A DNA stretch of 64,000 nucleotides, from contig CAZYSK010000027.1 of assembly GCA_964649415.1 (NCBI GenBank), positions 5,650-69,649 on the forward strand, read 5' to 3'. The stretch comes from CAZYSK01 sp964649415. Its GTDB lineage: Bacteria; Chloroflexota; Anaerolineae; B4-G1. Positions 19,860-29,502 of the stretch are shown here, piece by piece (position 1 is the first letter of the stretch; every line of letters begins with the position of its first letter). Made by a program: the position numbers and the translations under genes. Below the pieces are notes generated by a model. The model did no database searches, was not told the DNA's origin, and worked only from the letters and a program-made list of their open reading frames with translations.

Positions 19860-21179
19860 CTACCAGAGCACCATAGACTCCTCGAAGATGCGGGCCAGAT
19901 CCGCCTTGGTCACCGGCCGTGGACTCCCCACCAGCAGCCGCTGCTGCTTCCAACCACCCTCGACCATGTCGGGAATGTCACCCCCGGCATAGCCCAGAGC
20001 AGCGAGGCCGTTCGGGCAGCCGACGTCCCGCATCAATGCGATGACCACGTCCGGCAGTTTCATCGCGGCCTCCATGGACGACAGCCCCGCAGTGTTCACG
20101 CCCAGTAACTCCGCGATCCTGGCATGCCGCTCAAGGTTGGTGGGGGCGGTGAAACGCAAGCAGGCCGGCGCCGTCAGTATAGTCGCTATGCCGTGGGGCA
20201 CCATCGGCTCCTCGACATCGTAACCAGGTGGCATCCAGTCCCTGACCATCCCCGCGATCGGATATCCCAGCGCATGGGGGATGTGCACGCCAGCATTGCC
20301 AAAGCCGATGCCAGCAAAGGTAGAGCCCATTGACATGTAGGTCCGGGCCTCAATGTCATGGCCGTTGAAACAGGACCGCCTCAGATACCTGCCCACCCAC
20401 TCGATTGCCTTCTCGCTCCACAGATCGGCGATGGGATTGGAGCCGATGTACGCCGCTCTCAGGGCCGGGCTCTCCGGTTTGGGCCTGGTGTTGTAGGGCT
20501 TGATCGTGAAGGACTCGGCCGCATGGGTGAGCACGTCGAGTCCGGTCGAGGCGGCGACTGCCGGCGGCATGGACAGCGTGTTGAGCGAGTCAACAATGGC
20601 CATCGTCGGCCGGATATTCACGTGCGACATGCCTGTCTTCAGCTTCAGATCTGACAACTCCAGCGCGATCACCGGTGTCGTCTCGCTGCCCGTGCCTGCC
20701 GTGGTGGGCAGGGCAATCATGGGCTTCAACGGGCCAGGAACGAGCTTGCCCTTGCCGATCGGTTTGTTGATGTAGTCATACAGGTCGGCCGGGTACGTGG
20801 TAAACAGGTTAATGGCCTTGGCAGTGTCAATCGTGCTTCCGCCCCCCAACGCGACGAAGACATCGAACGGATTGGAACAATCCGCGCCCGCGCCGCCCCG
20901 GCCGGCGCGATCCCCGGCAGCCTCAATCGCGCGTTTGAGCGACGCATCTGTAGGCTCAACGTGGACCTCGTCGTAGATTGCGAGTTGGATGCCTTCGTCC
21001 TCAATGATCGTCTTGACCTTGTCCACCAAGCCAAATTCCCACAGGTGTCTATCCGTGACGAGCAAGACCTTGTTGGCTCCCATGGTCTTCAGCTCGTACC
21101 CCAGTTCGTCCGTAGCCCCAGCGCCGAACTTCAGTCTGGACATCGTCAAGGGGATGACAGATTCCATTTCCACGGTCAC
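19860..21179 (-). CDS. Iron-containing alcohol dehydrogenase / hydroxyacid-oxoacid transhydrogenase
   Basis: 439 aa. GTG 21179 is chosen because GAGGAGG lies upstream, inside a longer TTG-initiated frame. NAD-binding VALGGGSTIDTAKAINL and PTTAGTGSETTP are conserved, and the Asp/His metal positions lie around SMPPAVAASTGLDVLTHAAE and NAGVHIPHALGYP. Overall similarity is to ADHFE1-type hydroxyacid-oxoacid transhydrogenases. A family C palindrome (20868-20884) adds a Cys-containing insert (GAGADCSNPFD) just before the GGGS loop. Confidence 0.8.
   Translation of the reverse strand: MTVEMESVIPLTMSRLKFGAGATDELGYELKTMGANKVLLVTDRHLWEFGLVDKVKTIIEDEGIQLAIYDEVHVEPTDASLKRAIEAAGDRAGRGGAGADCSNPFDVFVALGGGSTIDTAKAINLFTTYPADLYDYINKPIGKGKLVPGPLKPMIALPTTAGTGSETTPVIALELSDLKLKTGMSHVNIRPTMAIVDSLNTLSMPPAVAASTGLDVLTHAAESFTIKPYNTRPKPESPALRAAYIGSNPIADLWSEKAIEWVGRYLRRSCFNGHDIEARTYMSMGSTFAGIGFGNAGVHIPHALGYPIAGMVRDWMPPGYDVEEPMVPHGIATILTAPACLRFTAPTNLERHARIAELLGVNTAGLSSMEAAMKLPDVVIALMRDVGCPNGLAALGYAGGDIPDMVEGGWKQQRLLVGSPRPVTKADLARIFEESMVLW
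20868..20884. repeat. Palindromic element, family C (CGGATTGGAACAATCCG)
   Basis: Perfect 17-base palindrome inside the alcohol dehydrogenase gene, read as ..ADCSNP... Related copies are at 35347, 39129 and 39352. Confidence 0.75.
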
Positions 21180-21226
21180 TTTGCGCCTCCTCAAAATGAA
21201 CTACTGTAAGACATGCGAATCCAGCC

Positions 21227-22363
21227 CTAGTCCCACCGCCACACGTCGCGCGTCTTCGCCCTGAGCGCAGCGAGGCCCTTCTCGACGTACACGCGGGTCT
21301 CGTGGGCCACCCACTCCTCCGTGGGCTCCGGGGCCTCGGCGTCGTGCAACGGCCCGGGGCCGTAGCGCTCGCTGTATGGGGTCGGCAGTTGGTCCGGAAA
21401 GGTTTGCCCCGACATCACGCCGTATGCCAACGTCCAGGCGCGCGGCACCACGTCCAGCGCGTATCCCCCGCCGCCGAAGGCCAACCAGCGCCCGGCATCC
21501 TCGGCCAGCGACCGGAACTCCTCAATCAGGGCCACGTATCCGCGTGTCGTCAGCCCCAGCGAGCCCAGGCGATCGCGGTAGTGGGTGTCCACGCCCAGTT
21601 GGGTCACCAGCACGTCCGGCGCGAACTGCCGCACCAGCGGCGGCACCACCTGGCGAAAGGCCTCCAGGTACAGGTCCTCATCGGTGTATATCATGAACGG
21701 CAGGTTGATGCTGTAGCCATATCCCGCGCCGGTGCCCAGCTCCTCCGGGAAGCCGGTGCCGGGGTAGAAGAGGATACCCGCCTGGTGTAGCGAGACGGTC
21801 AACACCTGGTCGCTGTCGTAGAAGGCGGTCTGGACCCCGTCGCCGTGGTGCACGTCGATGTCCACGTAGGCCACCCGCATTCCCCGCCGTACGAGCCAGT
21901 GAATCGCCACCGCCACGTCGTTGAAGACGCAGAAGCCGGAGGCCCAGGCAGGCCGGGCGTGGTGCATCCCCCCGCTGAAGCTGAAGGCCACCTCCGCCTC
22001 GCCATCGAACACCAACTGCGCCCCCGTCACCGCCGCGTCCGCCTTGAGGCCCTCGATCTCATACATCCCCGGAAACACCGGGGTCTCGTCGGGGCGAAAG
22101 CCGTAGGCGTGGGCAGACACGCCAGACGCCCTCTCCCCACGGCTCAGGCTGGCGACGGCGTCCACGTATTCCTCCGTGTGAAACAGGAGCAGCGCCTCCC
22201 GGCCAAACGCGCGCGGTGGCATCAGGCGCGAATTGGGCGCGTCGAAGGCCCGGTACGCCGTCAGCAACTCGTAGGTACGCTGCAGGCGTTCCGGTCTCAG
22301 CGGGTGGTTCGCGCCAAATCCCCGTGCCCACAGGTCCTCCGTGCAGATAAAGGCTGCTTCCAT
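21227..22363 (-). CDS. AcuC-like histone deacetylase family protein
   Basis: 378-aa zinc-dependent deacetylase of the arginase/HDAC fold. Catalytic and zinc residues are visible: GGMHHARP, DIDVHHGDGVQ, LGVDTHYRD and GGGGYALDVV. Bacterial members remove acetyl groups from proteins such as acetyl-CoA synthetase or from polyamines. It begins 16 bases after the cyclase/permease stop, and its ribosome-binding site (GAGGAG) directly follows that repeat-encoded stop, so it can be co-transcribed with it. Confidence 0.85.
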   Translation of the reverse strand: MEAAFICTEDLWARGFGANHPLRPERLQRTYELLTAYRAFDAPNSRLMPPRAFGREALLLFHTEEYVDAVASLSRGERASGVSAHAYGFRPDETPVFPGMYEIEGLKADAAVTGAQLVFDGEAEVAFSFSGGMHHARPAWASGFCVFNDVAVAIHWLVRRGMRVAYVDIDVHHGDGVQTAFYDSDQVLTVSLHQAGILFYPGTGFPEELGTGAGYGYSINLPFMIYTDEDLYLEAFRQVVPPLVRQFAPDVLVTQLGVDTHYRDRLGSLGLTTRGYVALIEEFRSLAEDAGRWLAFGGGGYALDVVPRAWTLAYGVMSGQTFPDQLPTPYSERYGPGPLHDAEAPEPTEEWVAHETRVYVEKGLAALRAKTRDVWRWD

Positions 22364-22378
22364 CGTTTGTTCTCCTCT

Positions 22379-25300
22379 TCAGAAACCAGGTTTTTCATGC
22401 GATGGCGCGCCATCAGAATGGCGTTGCCAAAGACCTGGTTTCTCGATCACGGCCCACACGCGTACCGGCTGCGCCTTGCCCCGAATCCTCAACTCACCCA
22501 GGTCAGCAAAATCGAACTCGGCGCGACGGCTTCCCAGCGCCTCGTAGGTCTGCCCGCTGATGAGGATGCCATGTTCGGGATAGTCCTTGTTCAGCGCCTC
22601 GATGCGGGAGGCCAGGTTGACCGTGTCACCGATGACGGTGTACTCCTGCCGCTCCTCCGGTCCCACCGCGCCCGCCAACGCCACCCCCGTGTTGATGCCC
22701 ACCCCGATGCGGATCGACTCCTCGCCCCGCTCGACCAGCCGCTCGTTCAGGCGCTCCAGGTTGGCCCGCATCTCCAACGCCGTCAGCACCGCCTGATAGG
22801 CACTCTCCTCCAAGCGCCTCGGCGCGCCGTAGATCACCAGCGTGCTATCTCCCCCGAACTTGTTGACCGTGCCCGCGTGGGCCTGTGCCGCCCCCACCAC
22901 CACCGGCAGGTACTCGTTCAGCAGCGCCACCATTTCCTCGGGCGAGCACCGTTCCGAGCGCGCCGTGAAGTCCCGGATGTCGCAGAACAGCACGCTGACC
23001 ACGCGGTTCTCGCCCTCCAGCTGCACCTGCCCGCTGCGGATGGCCTCTGCCACCTCGCGGCTGACGAAACGCCCGAACATGTCGCGCAGCCACTCCCTCT
23101 CCCGCAGGCCGGCCACCATCTGGTTGTAGGCGTTCGCCAGCAGCGCCAGTTCGTCCTTAGTGCCAGCGGTGCCGGCGTCGAAGCGCACCGTGAGATCGCC
23201 CTCTGCCACCCGGCGCGTGCCCGCCGCCAACCGGCGCACCGGCGCCGTCACCGCCCCGCCGATAGCCTGCGCCAGGAGCACACCCGCCAGCACGGCGATC
23301 AGCCCACTCAGCCGGAACAGGTTGCGGCTCTCGTCGAGGAACGCTTCGAGCCGATCGAGCCGCAACGCCATCTGCAGCGCACCGACCAACTCGCCCCCCT
23401 GCCCCTTCCGCAGCGGCGTGGAGACCACCCAGACTTTCTCGCCCCGCCACGTCATCTCGTCTATCCGTGTGCCCGCTGGCACGGACGCCTTTTCCCCCAT
23501 CAGGGCCAGTTGGTCGGAGAGCAAGATCGTACCATCTTCGTCTACCAGGGCAGTGTACGCCATATCGTCGCTGCGCATCTGCTCGGTCAGCTCCTGCAGC
23601 CGGGCCAGATCGAGCGTCTGCGTCATGTCAAGCATATCCTCGAATGCAGGGCGGGTTCCCATACCAGCCGTCAGATCAGATAGTTCAGCATCGAGGCTCT
23701 CCGATGCGGCCTGCCCGATCCACTCGACGCCAGCGACCATCCCATCCCTGAGTCGATCCTCCATGTGGCGACGCTCGATGGGGATGGCGACCATCTGGAG
23801 CGCGCCGACCATCAGGATGAGGATAAGGGTCAGGGCGATGGTGAGCTTGGTGCGGAGGGAGAAACGCGAGAGAAGTGTGGGGGTGTGGGAGTATGGGAGG
23901 TACGCTCCACGCTGGACTTCGGCGGCGTGGGCGGCCAGGTCGCGGGTCGCCCGCGTCAGCGGCGTGGCCAGCCGCCAACTGACCGTCGCGCCCACCAGGA
24001 CGATGGCGGCGCCGATGGCCCCCAGCGTGTTGCGCAGCTTGTCCAGGAAGCCCTGTACCTGGCGAGCGTCCACCGTCATGCGCACCGAGCCGAGCAGCAA
24101 CCCCTCGTCGCTGTGCACCGGGGCGGTGGCGACCATCAGCCACTCACCGCCCTCGCGCTCCGAGTAGACGTCGGTCTCGCCGGTCGTTTCAAGCTCGGGC
24201 GCGAGCGTGCCGATCTCGCGGGTGTCCATGCTGACGAGCACCACGTTGTCCCGGTCGGCGATGGCAAAATCGACCAGGCCGTTGGCCGTCATATCATCCA
24301 CCAGCGACTCGAAGCGCAGCAGGGCGTCGGAATCGAAGTCGAAGGTCTCACCTCCGCTCATCAGCATGTCGAAGTCCAGCGTCTCGGCGTCCTCCGGCAG
24401 GCCCAGCTCAATCATGCCAGCGTTCCAGGTTACCATCGTGCGCAGCGCGTCGTGCATCTGCTCCTCGATGCGCACGCGGGCGTGGGTGGTCACGACGGCG
24501 ACCAGGCCCGCCAGCACGACGACCATCAGGATCGCCGTGCCCAGCACGAAGCGCGCGCGGATGCCCATAAATCCTAGCGGTCTTCTGAGACCTTTAGGGG
24601 TTCGGCTCGGCTCCATCGTCTCAATCGCCGAGCCCCGCAGGATCGAGCGCGCCGGCAGCCAGGCGGCCCCGGCGCAGATGAAGGGCGCGGCGATCAAGCC
24701 AACCAACCCGGTGACAAGCGCCGGCTGCACCGACCGCCAGGCCGCACCCCACAGATCCAGGTCGGGGACGCCCCAACTGTTGCCGCCGTAGGTCACGACG
24801 ATGACCGCGACGACGCCCACGCCGACGAGCAGCCCCAACCCACCGCCGATCACGCCCATCAGCGCCGCCTCGCCCGTCACGACGCGCATCACCTGTCGTC
24901 GCGTCGCGCCCACCGCCCGCAGCAGCCCCAGCTCCCGCCGCCGCTCGGCCACGCTCATCATCGTGGTGTTGACCACGCCGAGCGCCGCCGCCAGGATCGC
25001 CAACAGGAGCAGCGCGTTGAACATGCCGGGCATCACCTCAAACACCTTGACCTGCGCCGCGTACATGCCTTCCGGCTCCATCAAGTGGACGCCGGGGTAG
25101 CGCACTACCAGGGCCTCCAGATCGGCCTTCAACCGGTCCCGGTCGGTGCCGGGCAAGGGGACCACGTGGATCAAGAACGGCTCGGTGACGGAGAACTCGT
25201 CCTTGGCGGCCAGACTGACGATGGAGGTATTGACAAAGGTCCGCCCGATGCCCGCCAGTGTGCATTCGACCGGGCCGTCCTTGCCGGTGACCTCGAACGT

Positions 25301-28300
25301 CTCGCCGACGGAGACGCCGTTGCGGCTGGCAATCATAGGCGGCACGAGCACGCCGCAGCCATCTTCCAGGATGGGCTCCGCGGTCTCCCAATCCCCCTCG
25401 ATGAAGTCAAAGAACACGTCGCCGGAAAACCGCACGTCGTGGGGGTCGGCGACCAGGGAGAAGTAGCTGGAGCTGAAGAACGAGAGCTCGGGCACGATGA
25501 CGAAGCGCCACTCGTCCATCACGCGCGCCCGGTCGCCGACGACCTGGGGCAGTTCGGCGACCAGTGCCGGCGGCAGCGCGATGCGCTCCAGATCGGCGTA
25601 GGCCGCCATACCCTCCGAGATGTCGAAGGGAGAGACGATCAAAGCCCGCAGGCGCTCGAAACCCACCAGGGTAGGGATCAACAGCTCGTCCCCTGCCAGG
25701 TGGAAGAAGCCTGTCATGCCGACGATCATAGTCAGGCCCACGACGAGCGTCAGGATGGTCAGCGTGACGCGCCCGCGCCCGCGCCGGACGTTGTCGGCCA
25801 CCAGCCGCCCGACCGCGCCCCAGCGCGCCACCAGCGCGCCATCAGAATGGCGCCGTTTGAAGAAGAATGGCGGCCGCCGCGCCCAGCGTCCCAGCCCACC
25901 GATCAGCCCCGGGGCGATCAAGCCCCAGCCCACCAACCAGATCAACACGAAGGCAGCGGCCAGATTCTGATCCCAGGGATACTCGACCCACTCGCCCGGC
26001 GGCGCAACGACGAGGTAGACGGTCAGAATCAGAAGGAGCGCTACCCCAACAAGAAACCAGGTTTTTCGGAAAAAACCTGGTTTCTTGTCCGCGGCTTCTT
26101 CCCGCAGGGCGACCAGGGGCGAGACACGCGCCGCCTGCCAGGCCGGAATCAGCGCCGAGAGGAGGGCGATGGAGAGCCCCATAGCCGCCGCCAGCAGCAT
26201 GCTGTTGAGAGAGGGATTGCTGGCGGAGAACACGAACAGATCCCCGCCCAGCATAGCCTTCATCATGGCGATGGAGGCCCTTCCCAGCAGCGGCCCGGTG
26301 ACCAGGCCGAGCAGCGTGCCCAGAACGCCGACGATGAGGGACTCGATCAGCACCAAGCGCAGCACCTGGCGGCGCGTCATCCCCAACGCGCGCAGCCCGC
26401 CGATCTGCCGCCGTCGCTGCGTCACGGCCATGGCGAAGGCGTTGAAGATCAGGAAGCCCGCCGCCAGTGTGATCCCCACGCCCACCATCTGGAGCGATAC
26501 GCCGAGCTGTTCGAGCAGGCCGGTCATGAACTTCTGGGCATCCTCCGAACCGGCCAGGGAGTTCAGGAGGGCGGCGCGGATGACGTCGGCGGCGACGGTC
26601 ATTGCCACGCCAAGCGCCACCGCGAGCGCGGTCAACGCCGTGCGCAGGCGGTGCTGCTCCAGGTTGCGCCAGGCCATGGTCCAGGGGAGCGATGTGGGCC
26701 AGGTGCGACGCACTTGGGAAGTGCGTCGCACCTGGATCGGCTTGAGCGTCACCCGCTCGCTGCGCGTGGCTTCGACCACGTCCATCGCCGCCGCCTGCCG
26801 AGCCGGGTAGTATGCCGCCAGCGCGGCCACCAGGGGGCCGATGAGCAGCGAAGTTGTGGCCAGGATGCCCACGTCGCCCAGCGCGGATAACAGCATGTTC
26901 CAGGTCGCGGCCCTTTCTGAGCGCACGCCCAGTGCCCCCCACCCATTGGGCGCGACGACCACCGTGTAGGCCAGGAGCATCAGCAGGCTGAGCACAACAG
27001 CGATGATGACGGCAATCAGGCCCAGCGTGGCAGCCTCCACCACCACTGACCGGCGTACCTGTCGTTGCGTAGCACCGACAGCCCGCAGCAAGCCGATCTC
27101 GCGCCCACGTTCGGTCACGTTGATGGCCATCGTGTTGACCACGCCAAAGCCGGCCACGATCACGGCCACCAGCAGCAGGGCATTGAGTAGCAGTTGAAAC
27201 TGCTCCATCGTCGTTGAGATTTGGTCCACGGCGGATTCCATATCTGTCACCACCGTCACGTTGGGAAAAGGCGCAGCGACGTCCTCCACGCGCGACCGGG
27301 CAACATCGGCGTCCTGCCCTTCGGATATCTCGATCAGCAGCGAGAACGGGCCGCTCAGGTCAAAGTAAGCCTCGCCATCCGCGTAGGAGAAGATGGGGCT
27401 GAACAAGGCGCTTCCACCGATGCCGGCGACGGTGAAATCCAACTCGCCCTGAGACGTCTCCAGCGGCACAATGTCGCCTACGACAACGCCCAGCCGCTCC
27501 GCTGCCAGAGGCTGCAACAACACGGCCCGGCCTCGTCCCATCCACGCTAGCGCCGTCTCGGGATCGCCTTCGAAGAACTCAAAGTTGCCGACACCCAGAT
27601 AGAAACCCGGGTCAACAAATATCCCCGTTGATAGATTGCCGCTTGGAACCGTGATCAACTCGGATGGGACCGATGCAATCCCGGTACGTCCCACGTCAAT
27701 AATCCCCGTTTCGGCAAGGGACGAGACCGCATCAACCAGTGCAGGATCGAGGGGCGGGAGCGCCGACATAACTTGATAGATGTTGTCTATGGAGAGTTCG
27801 CCCGACGCTACCATCCCCATCAGGTCGTTCATGATAGTCATATCTTCGTTGCTGACGGCAGCGATGGTGCCGATGCTGCCATCGTAGAACATCGTCATCA
27901 GCCCGCTGACGCCCATGGTCGTGGTCAGGGCAGCGACCAGAGCCCCGGCGGTCAACGCCGAGCGCAGTCTATTGCGGGTCAGGTTTTCGGCTGCCAGCCG
28001 CCCGATGGTGCCCATCCGGCGCTCCAGGGCAGGCCGAATGAGCGCAGTCAGCGGGGCGACCAGCGCCGGTAGGAGCAACACCATCGCACCCAAGAGCACA
28101 ACGATTCCCACTCCCACGACTGCCACGGCTACCCACAGGCTGGGACGCGCAATCAGCCCGTAGGCCGTCAACGACGGCAGCAGAAGCGCCAGGACCACGG
28201 CGCCCAGCCGCCCGCCGTGGCGTATGTACCAGCCAGAGGCGGTCGCCTTCTGCGGCTGTAGCGCTGCCAGGGGGGATACTCGACTTGCTCGTCGGGCTGG

Positions 28301-29380
28301 CGCCAGCGCTCCCACCAGAGTCACCGCCAGACCCATCGACGGACTGGAGATCACCCCCCACCAGGGTATGTCAAATGGCACGTCATCCAACGTGCCTGTA
28401 GCGCGCATCACACCCCAGGCCAAACCGACACCGACCAGAAGGCCGAGCGCAGCGCCGAGCAGGGCCAGCAGACCTGCCTCCGCCAGGACCATGCGCATGA
28501 TCTGGCGGCGGGTCATTCCCAAAGAGCGCAAGGCGCCGATCTCGCGCGTGCGCCCGGTGATGGACATGGTGAAGGCATTCAGGATCACGAAGCCGGCGGC
28601 AAACAAGATAATGATCCCCACCATCGCCAGACCGCCCTGAACTAGCACGACGTTGAAGACAATACCCCCGCCAAGTTCGGAGCGTACGACGGTCAAGTCG
28701 CCACCTACAGTCTGGGAGAGCTCAGTCTTGGCCTCCTTCGCGTCTACCCCGGGGCGCAGCGTCACCTCGACACGGTCGATCTGCCAATGTCCACCAGCGA
28801 GGGTCTGTACTACCTCAAGCGGCACGTAGGCGGCTGCTTCCCCGGTCATCACTGTCCTGTCCCATTCAATCCTCAGTCGCCCGGCGACGGCCAGCGTGAG
28901 CCTTTGCGCGTCCACCGCTACTGCGACTTTGTCGCCGACGTTCAGCCCGCTTTCGAGAGCTAATTCCATCGGCAGCACGATGGTGTCCGGCCTGTCGAGA
29001 AAAGCGCCGTTGGCCAACTCCGGTTCGTGGATAGCCGCGTAGCTCTCTGGATCGACGCCCAGCAGGATCAGTTCGCCGATCTCTGGGTCAACGCCCTCCA
29101 CCTCGACGCGTAGTGAGGGTGACACCTGGTCGACGTCGGGGTAAGCGCGCAGTCTGTCCAGCACGGCAGCGTCAAAGGGTGCGCCGTCGCGGGAAAAGAC
29201 CTCCAGGTCAACGCGCGGTCCGTCCCCAGAAAGGGCCACCGCGCTCCGTCCCGCGGCCTGCCCGACGATGGACGCGGCCAGTACCATCGACACACCCAGA
29301 GCGATGGCCATGGCGGTCAGGATGCTGCGCAACCGGTGCGCGGTCAGGTTGCGCCAGACCAGAGCCCGTAGTGAGCGCAT
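22379..29380 (-). CDS. Tandem FtsX/MacB permease fused to a two-sensor class III adenylate cyclase, 2333 aa
   Basis: From ATG 29380 (GGGAGG upstream) the order is: permease 1 (about 1-882, two FtsX modules; MTRRQIMRMVLAEAG, ATQRQVRRSVVVEA), permease 2 (about 896-1591; MTRRQVLRLVLIES, ATRRQVMRVVTGEA), then a receptor (about 1603-2333). The receptor has two membrane-anchored extracellular sensor regions, a HAMP linker (APVRRLAAGTRRVAEGDLTV) and a cyclase domain. Cyclase residues look complete: FCDIRDF, NKFGGD (metal Asp, adenine-selecting Lys), QEYTVIGDTVNLASR. The cognate ABC ATPase is at 34465. Both fusion joints and several linkers are encoded by palindromic repeats, and the stop codon lies in one. 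No frame break is visible. Confidence 0.85.
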   Translation of the reverse strand: MRSLRALVWRNLTAHRLRSILTAMAIALGVSMVLAASIVGQAAGRSAVALSGDGPRVDLEVFSRDGAPFDAAVLDRLRAYPDVDQVSPSLRVEVEGVDPEIGELILLGVDPESYAAIHEPELANGAFLDRPDTIVLPMELALESGLNVGDKVAVAVDAQRLTLAVAGRLRIEWDRTVMTGEAAAYVPLEVVQTLAGGHWQIDRVEVTLRPGVDAKEAKTELSQTVGGDLTVVRSELGGGIVFNVVLVQGGLAMVGIIILFAAGFVILNAFTMSITGRTREIGALRSLGMTRRQIMRMVLAEAGLLALLGAALGLLVGVGLAWGVMRATGTLDDVPFDIPWWGVISSPSMGLAVTLVGALAPARRASRVSPLAALQPQKATASGWYIRHGGRLGAVVLALLLPSLTAYGLIARPSLWVAVAVVGVGIVVLLGAMVLLLPALVAPLTALIRPALERRMGTIGRLAAENLTRNRLRSALTAGALVAALTTTMGVSGLMTMFYDGSIGTIAAVSNEDMTIMNDLMGMVASGELSIDNIYQVMSALPPLDPALVDAVSSLAETGIIDVGRTGIASVPSELITVPSGNLSTGIFVDPGFYLGVGNFEFFEGDPETALAWMGRGRAVLLQPLAAERLGVVVGDIVPLETSQGELDFTVAGIGGSALFSPIFSYADGEAYFDLSGPFSLLIEISEGQDADVARSRVEDVAAPFPNVTVVTDMESAVDQISTTMEQFQLLLNALLLVAVIVAGFGVVNTMAINVTERGREIGLLRAVGATQRQVRRSVVVEAATLGLIAVIIAVVLSLLMLLAYTVVVAPNGWGALGVRSERAATWNMLLSALGDVGILATTSLLIGPLVAALAAYYPARQAAAMDVVEATRSERVTLKPIQVRRTSQVRRTWPTSLPWTMAWRNLEQHRLRTALTALAVALGVAMTVAADVIRAALLNSLAGSEDAQKFMTGLLEQLGVSLQMVGVGITLAAGFLIFNAFAMAVTQRRRQIGGLRALGMTRRQVLRLVLIESLIVGVLGTLLGLVTGPLLGRASIAMMKAMLGGDLFVFSASNPSLNSMLLAAAMGLSIALLSALIPAWQAARVSPLVALREEAADKKPGFFRKTWFLVGVALLLILTVYLVVAPPGEWVEYPWDQNLAAAFVLIWLVGWGLIAPGLIGGLGRWARRPPFFFKRRHSDGALVARWGAVGRLVADNVRRGRGRVTLTILTLVVGLTMIVGMTGFFHLAGDELLIPTLVGFERLRALIVSPFDISEGMAAYADLERIALPPALVAELPQVVGDRARVMDEWRFVIVPELSFFSSSYFSLVADPHDVRFSGDVFFDFIEGDWETAEPILEDGCGVLVPPMIASRNGVSVGETFEVTGKDGPVECTLAGIGRTFVNTSIVSLAAKDEFSVTEPFLIHVVPLPGTDRDRLKADLEALVVRYPGVHLMEPEGMYAAQVKVFEVMPGMFNALLLLAILAAALGVVNTTMMSVAERRRELGLLRAVGATRRQVMRVVTGEAALMGVIGGGLGLLVGVGVVAVIVVTYGGNSWGVPDLDLWGAAWRSVQPALVTGLVGLIAAPFICAGAAWLPARSILRGSAIETMEPSRTPKGLRRPLGFMGIRARFVLGTAILMVVVLAGLVAVVTTHARVRIEEQMHDALRTMVTWNAGMIELGLPEDAETLDFDMLMSGGETFDFDSDALLRFESLVDDMTANGLVDFAIADRDNVVLVSMDTREIGTLAPELETTGETDVYSEREGGEWLMVATAPVHSDEGLLLGSVRMTVDARQVQGFLDKLRNTLGAIGAAIVLVGATVSWRLATPLTRATRDLAAHAAEVQRGAYLPYSHTPTLLSRFSLRTKLTIALTLILILMVGALQMVAIPIERRHMEDRLRDGMVAGVEWIGQAASESLDAELSDLTAGMGTRPAFEDMLDMTQTLDLARLQELTEQMRSDDMAYTALVDEDGTILLSDQLALMGEKASVPAGTRIDEMTWRGEKVWVVSTPLRKGQGGELVGALQMALRLDRLEAFLDESRNLFRLSGLIAVLAGVLLAQAIGGAVTAPVRRLAAGTRRVAEGDLTVRFDAGTAGTKDELALLANAYNQMVAGLREREWLRDMFGRFVSREVAEAIRSGQVQLEGENRVVSVLFCDIRDFTARSERCSPEEMVALLNEYLPVVVGAAQAHAGTVNKFGGDSTLVIYGAPRRLEESAYQAVLTALEMRANLERLNERLVERGEESIRIGVGINTGVALAGAVGPEERQEYTVIGDTVNLASRIEALNKDYPEHGILISGQTYEALGSRRAEFDFADLGELRIRGKAQPVRVWAVIEKPGLWQRHSDGAPSHEKPGF
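22381..22443. repeat. Composite palindrome: family A arms around a family B core
   Basis: AGAAACCAGGTTTTTC and ..GACCTGGTTTCT bracket GGCGCGCCATCAGAATGGCG. It encodes the last about 20 residues of the cyclase and contains its stop codon. The nesting shows one element inside another. Confidence 0.85.
24573..24600. repeat. Family E-like palindrome at the permease-cyclase joint
   Basis: CCTAGCGGTCT..AGACCTTTAGG pairs at 9 of 11 positions. It encodes TPKGLRRPLGF, exactly between the end of permease 2 (..METMEPSR-like) and MGIRARFVLG, which looks like a native cyclase start. Confidence 0.65.
25834..25854. repeat. Palindromic element, family B (GGCGCCATTCTGATGGCGCGC)
   Basis: In-frame insert in a permease 2 linker (RRHSDGALVARWG). 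Relatives are at 22400, 33381, 36432 and 37103. Confidence 0.75.
26051..26086. repeat. Palindromic element, family A
   Basis: AAGAAACCAGG and its complement around TTTTTCGGAAAAAA, a perfect hairpin. It is read as DKKPGFFRKTWFLVG in a permease 2 linker. Confidence 0.9.
26699..26735. repeat. Family F palindrome at the permease 1-permease 2 joint
   Basis: CCAGGTGCGACGCACTT..AAGTGCGTCGCACCTGG is a perfect inverted repeat. It encodes QVRRTSQVRRTWP, between the end of permease 1 (ATRSERVTLKP) and the start-like MAWRNLEQHRLR of permease 2. Confidence 0.85.
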
Positions 29381-29502
29381 GGAGATGCCTCCCGTTCTAC
29401 CCAGCGTTGTCATACCAGCCTACCTGTGATACAATCCCTGCACACGTCCCAGTGGGGGCAGGGTCGCCCCGCCCACGGGGTCTGCCCGCCCGGAGGTTAA
29501 GC

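Noticed and set aside
21845..23683. 612-codon plus-strand frame
   Set aside because: Antisense to AcuC and the cyclase domain; composition is His/Gln/Arg-rich as expected of shadow frames. The frame at 25085-26890 is rejected for the same reason.
26051..26086. Insertion sequence or MITE with a transposase nearby
   Set aside because: Elements are only about 20-60 bases, show no clear target duplication, and no transposase gene was found in the window.
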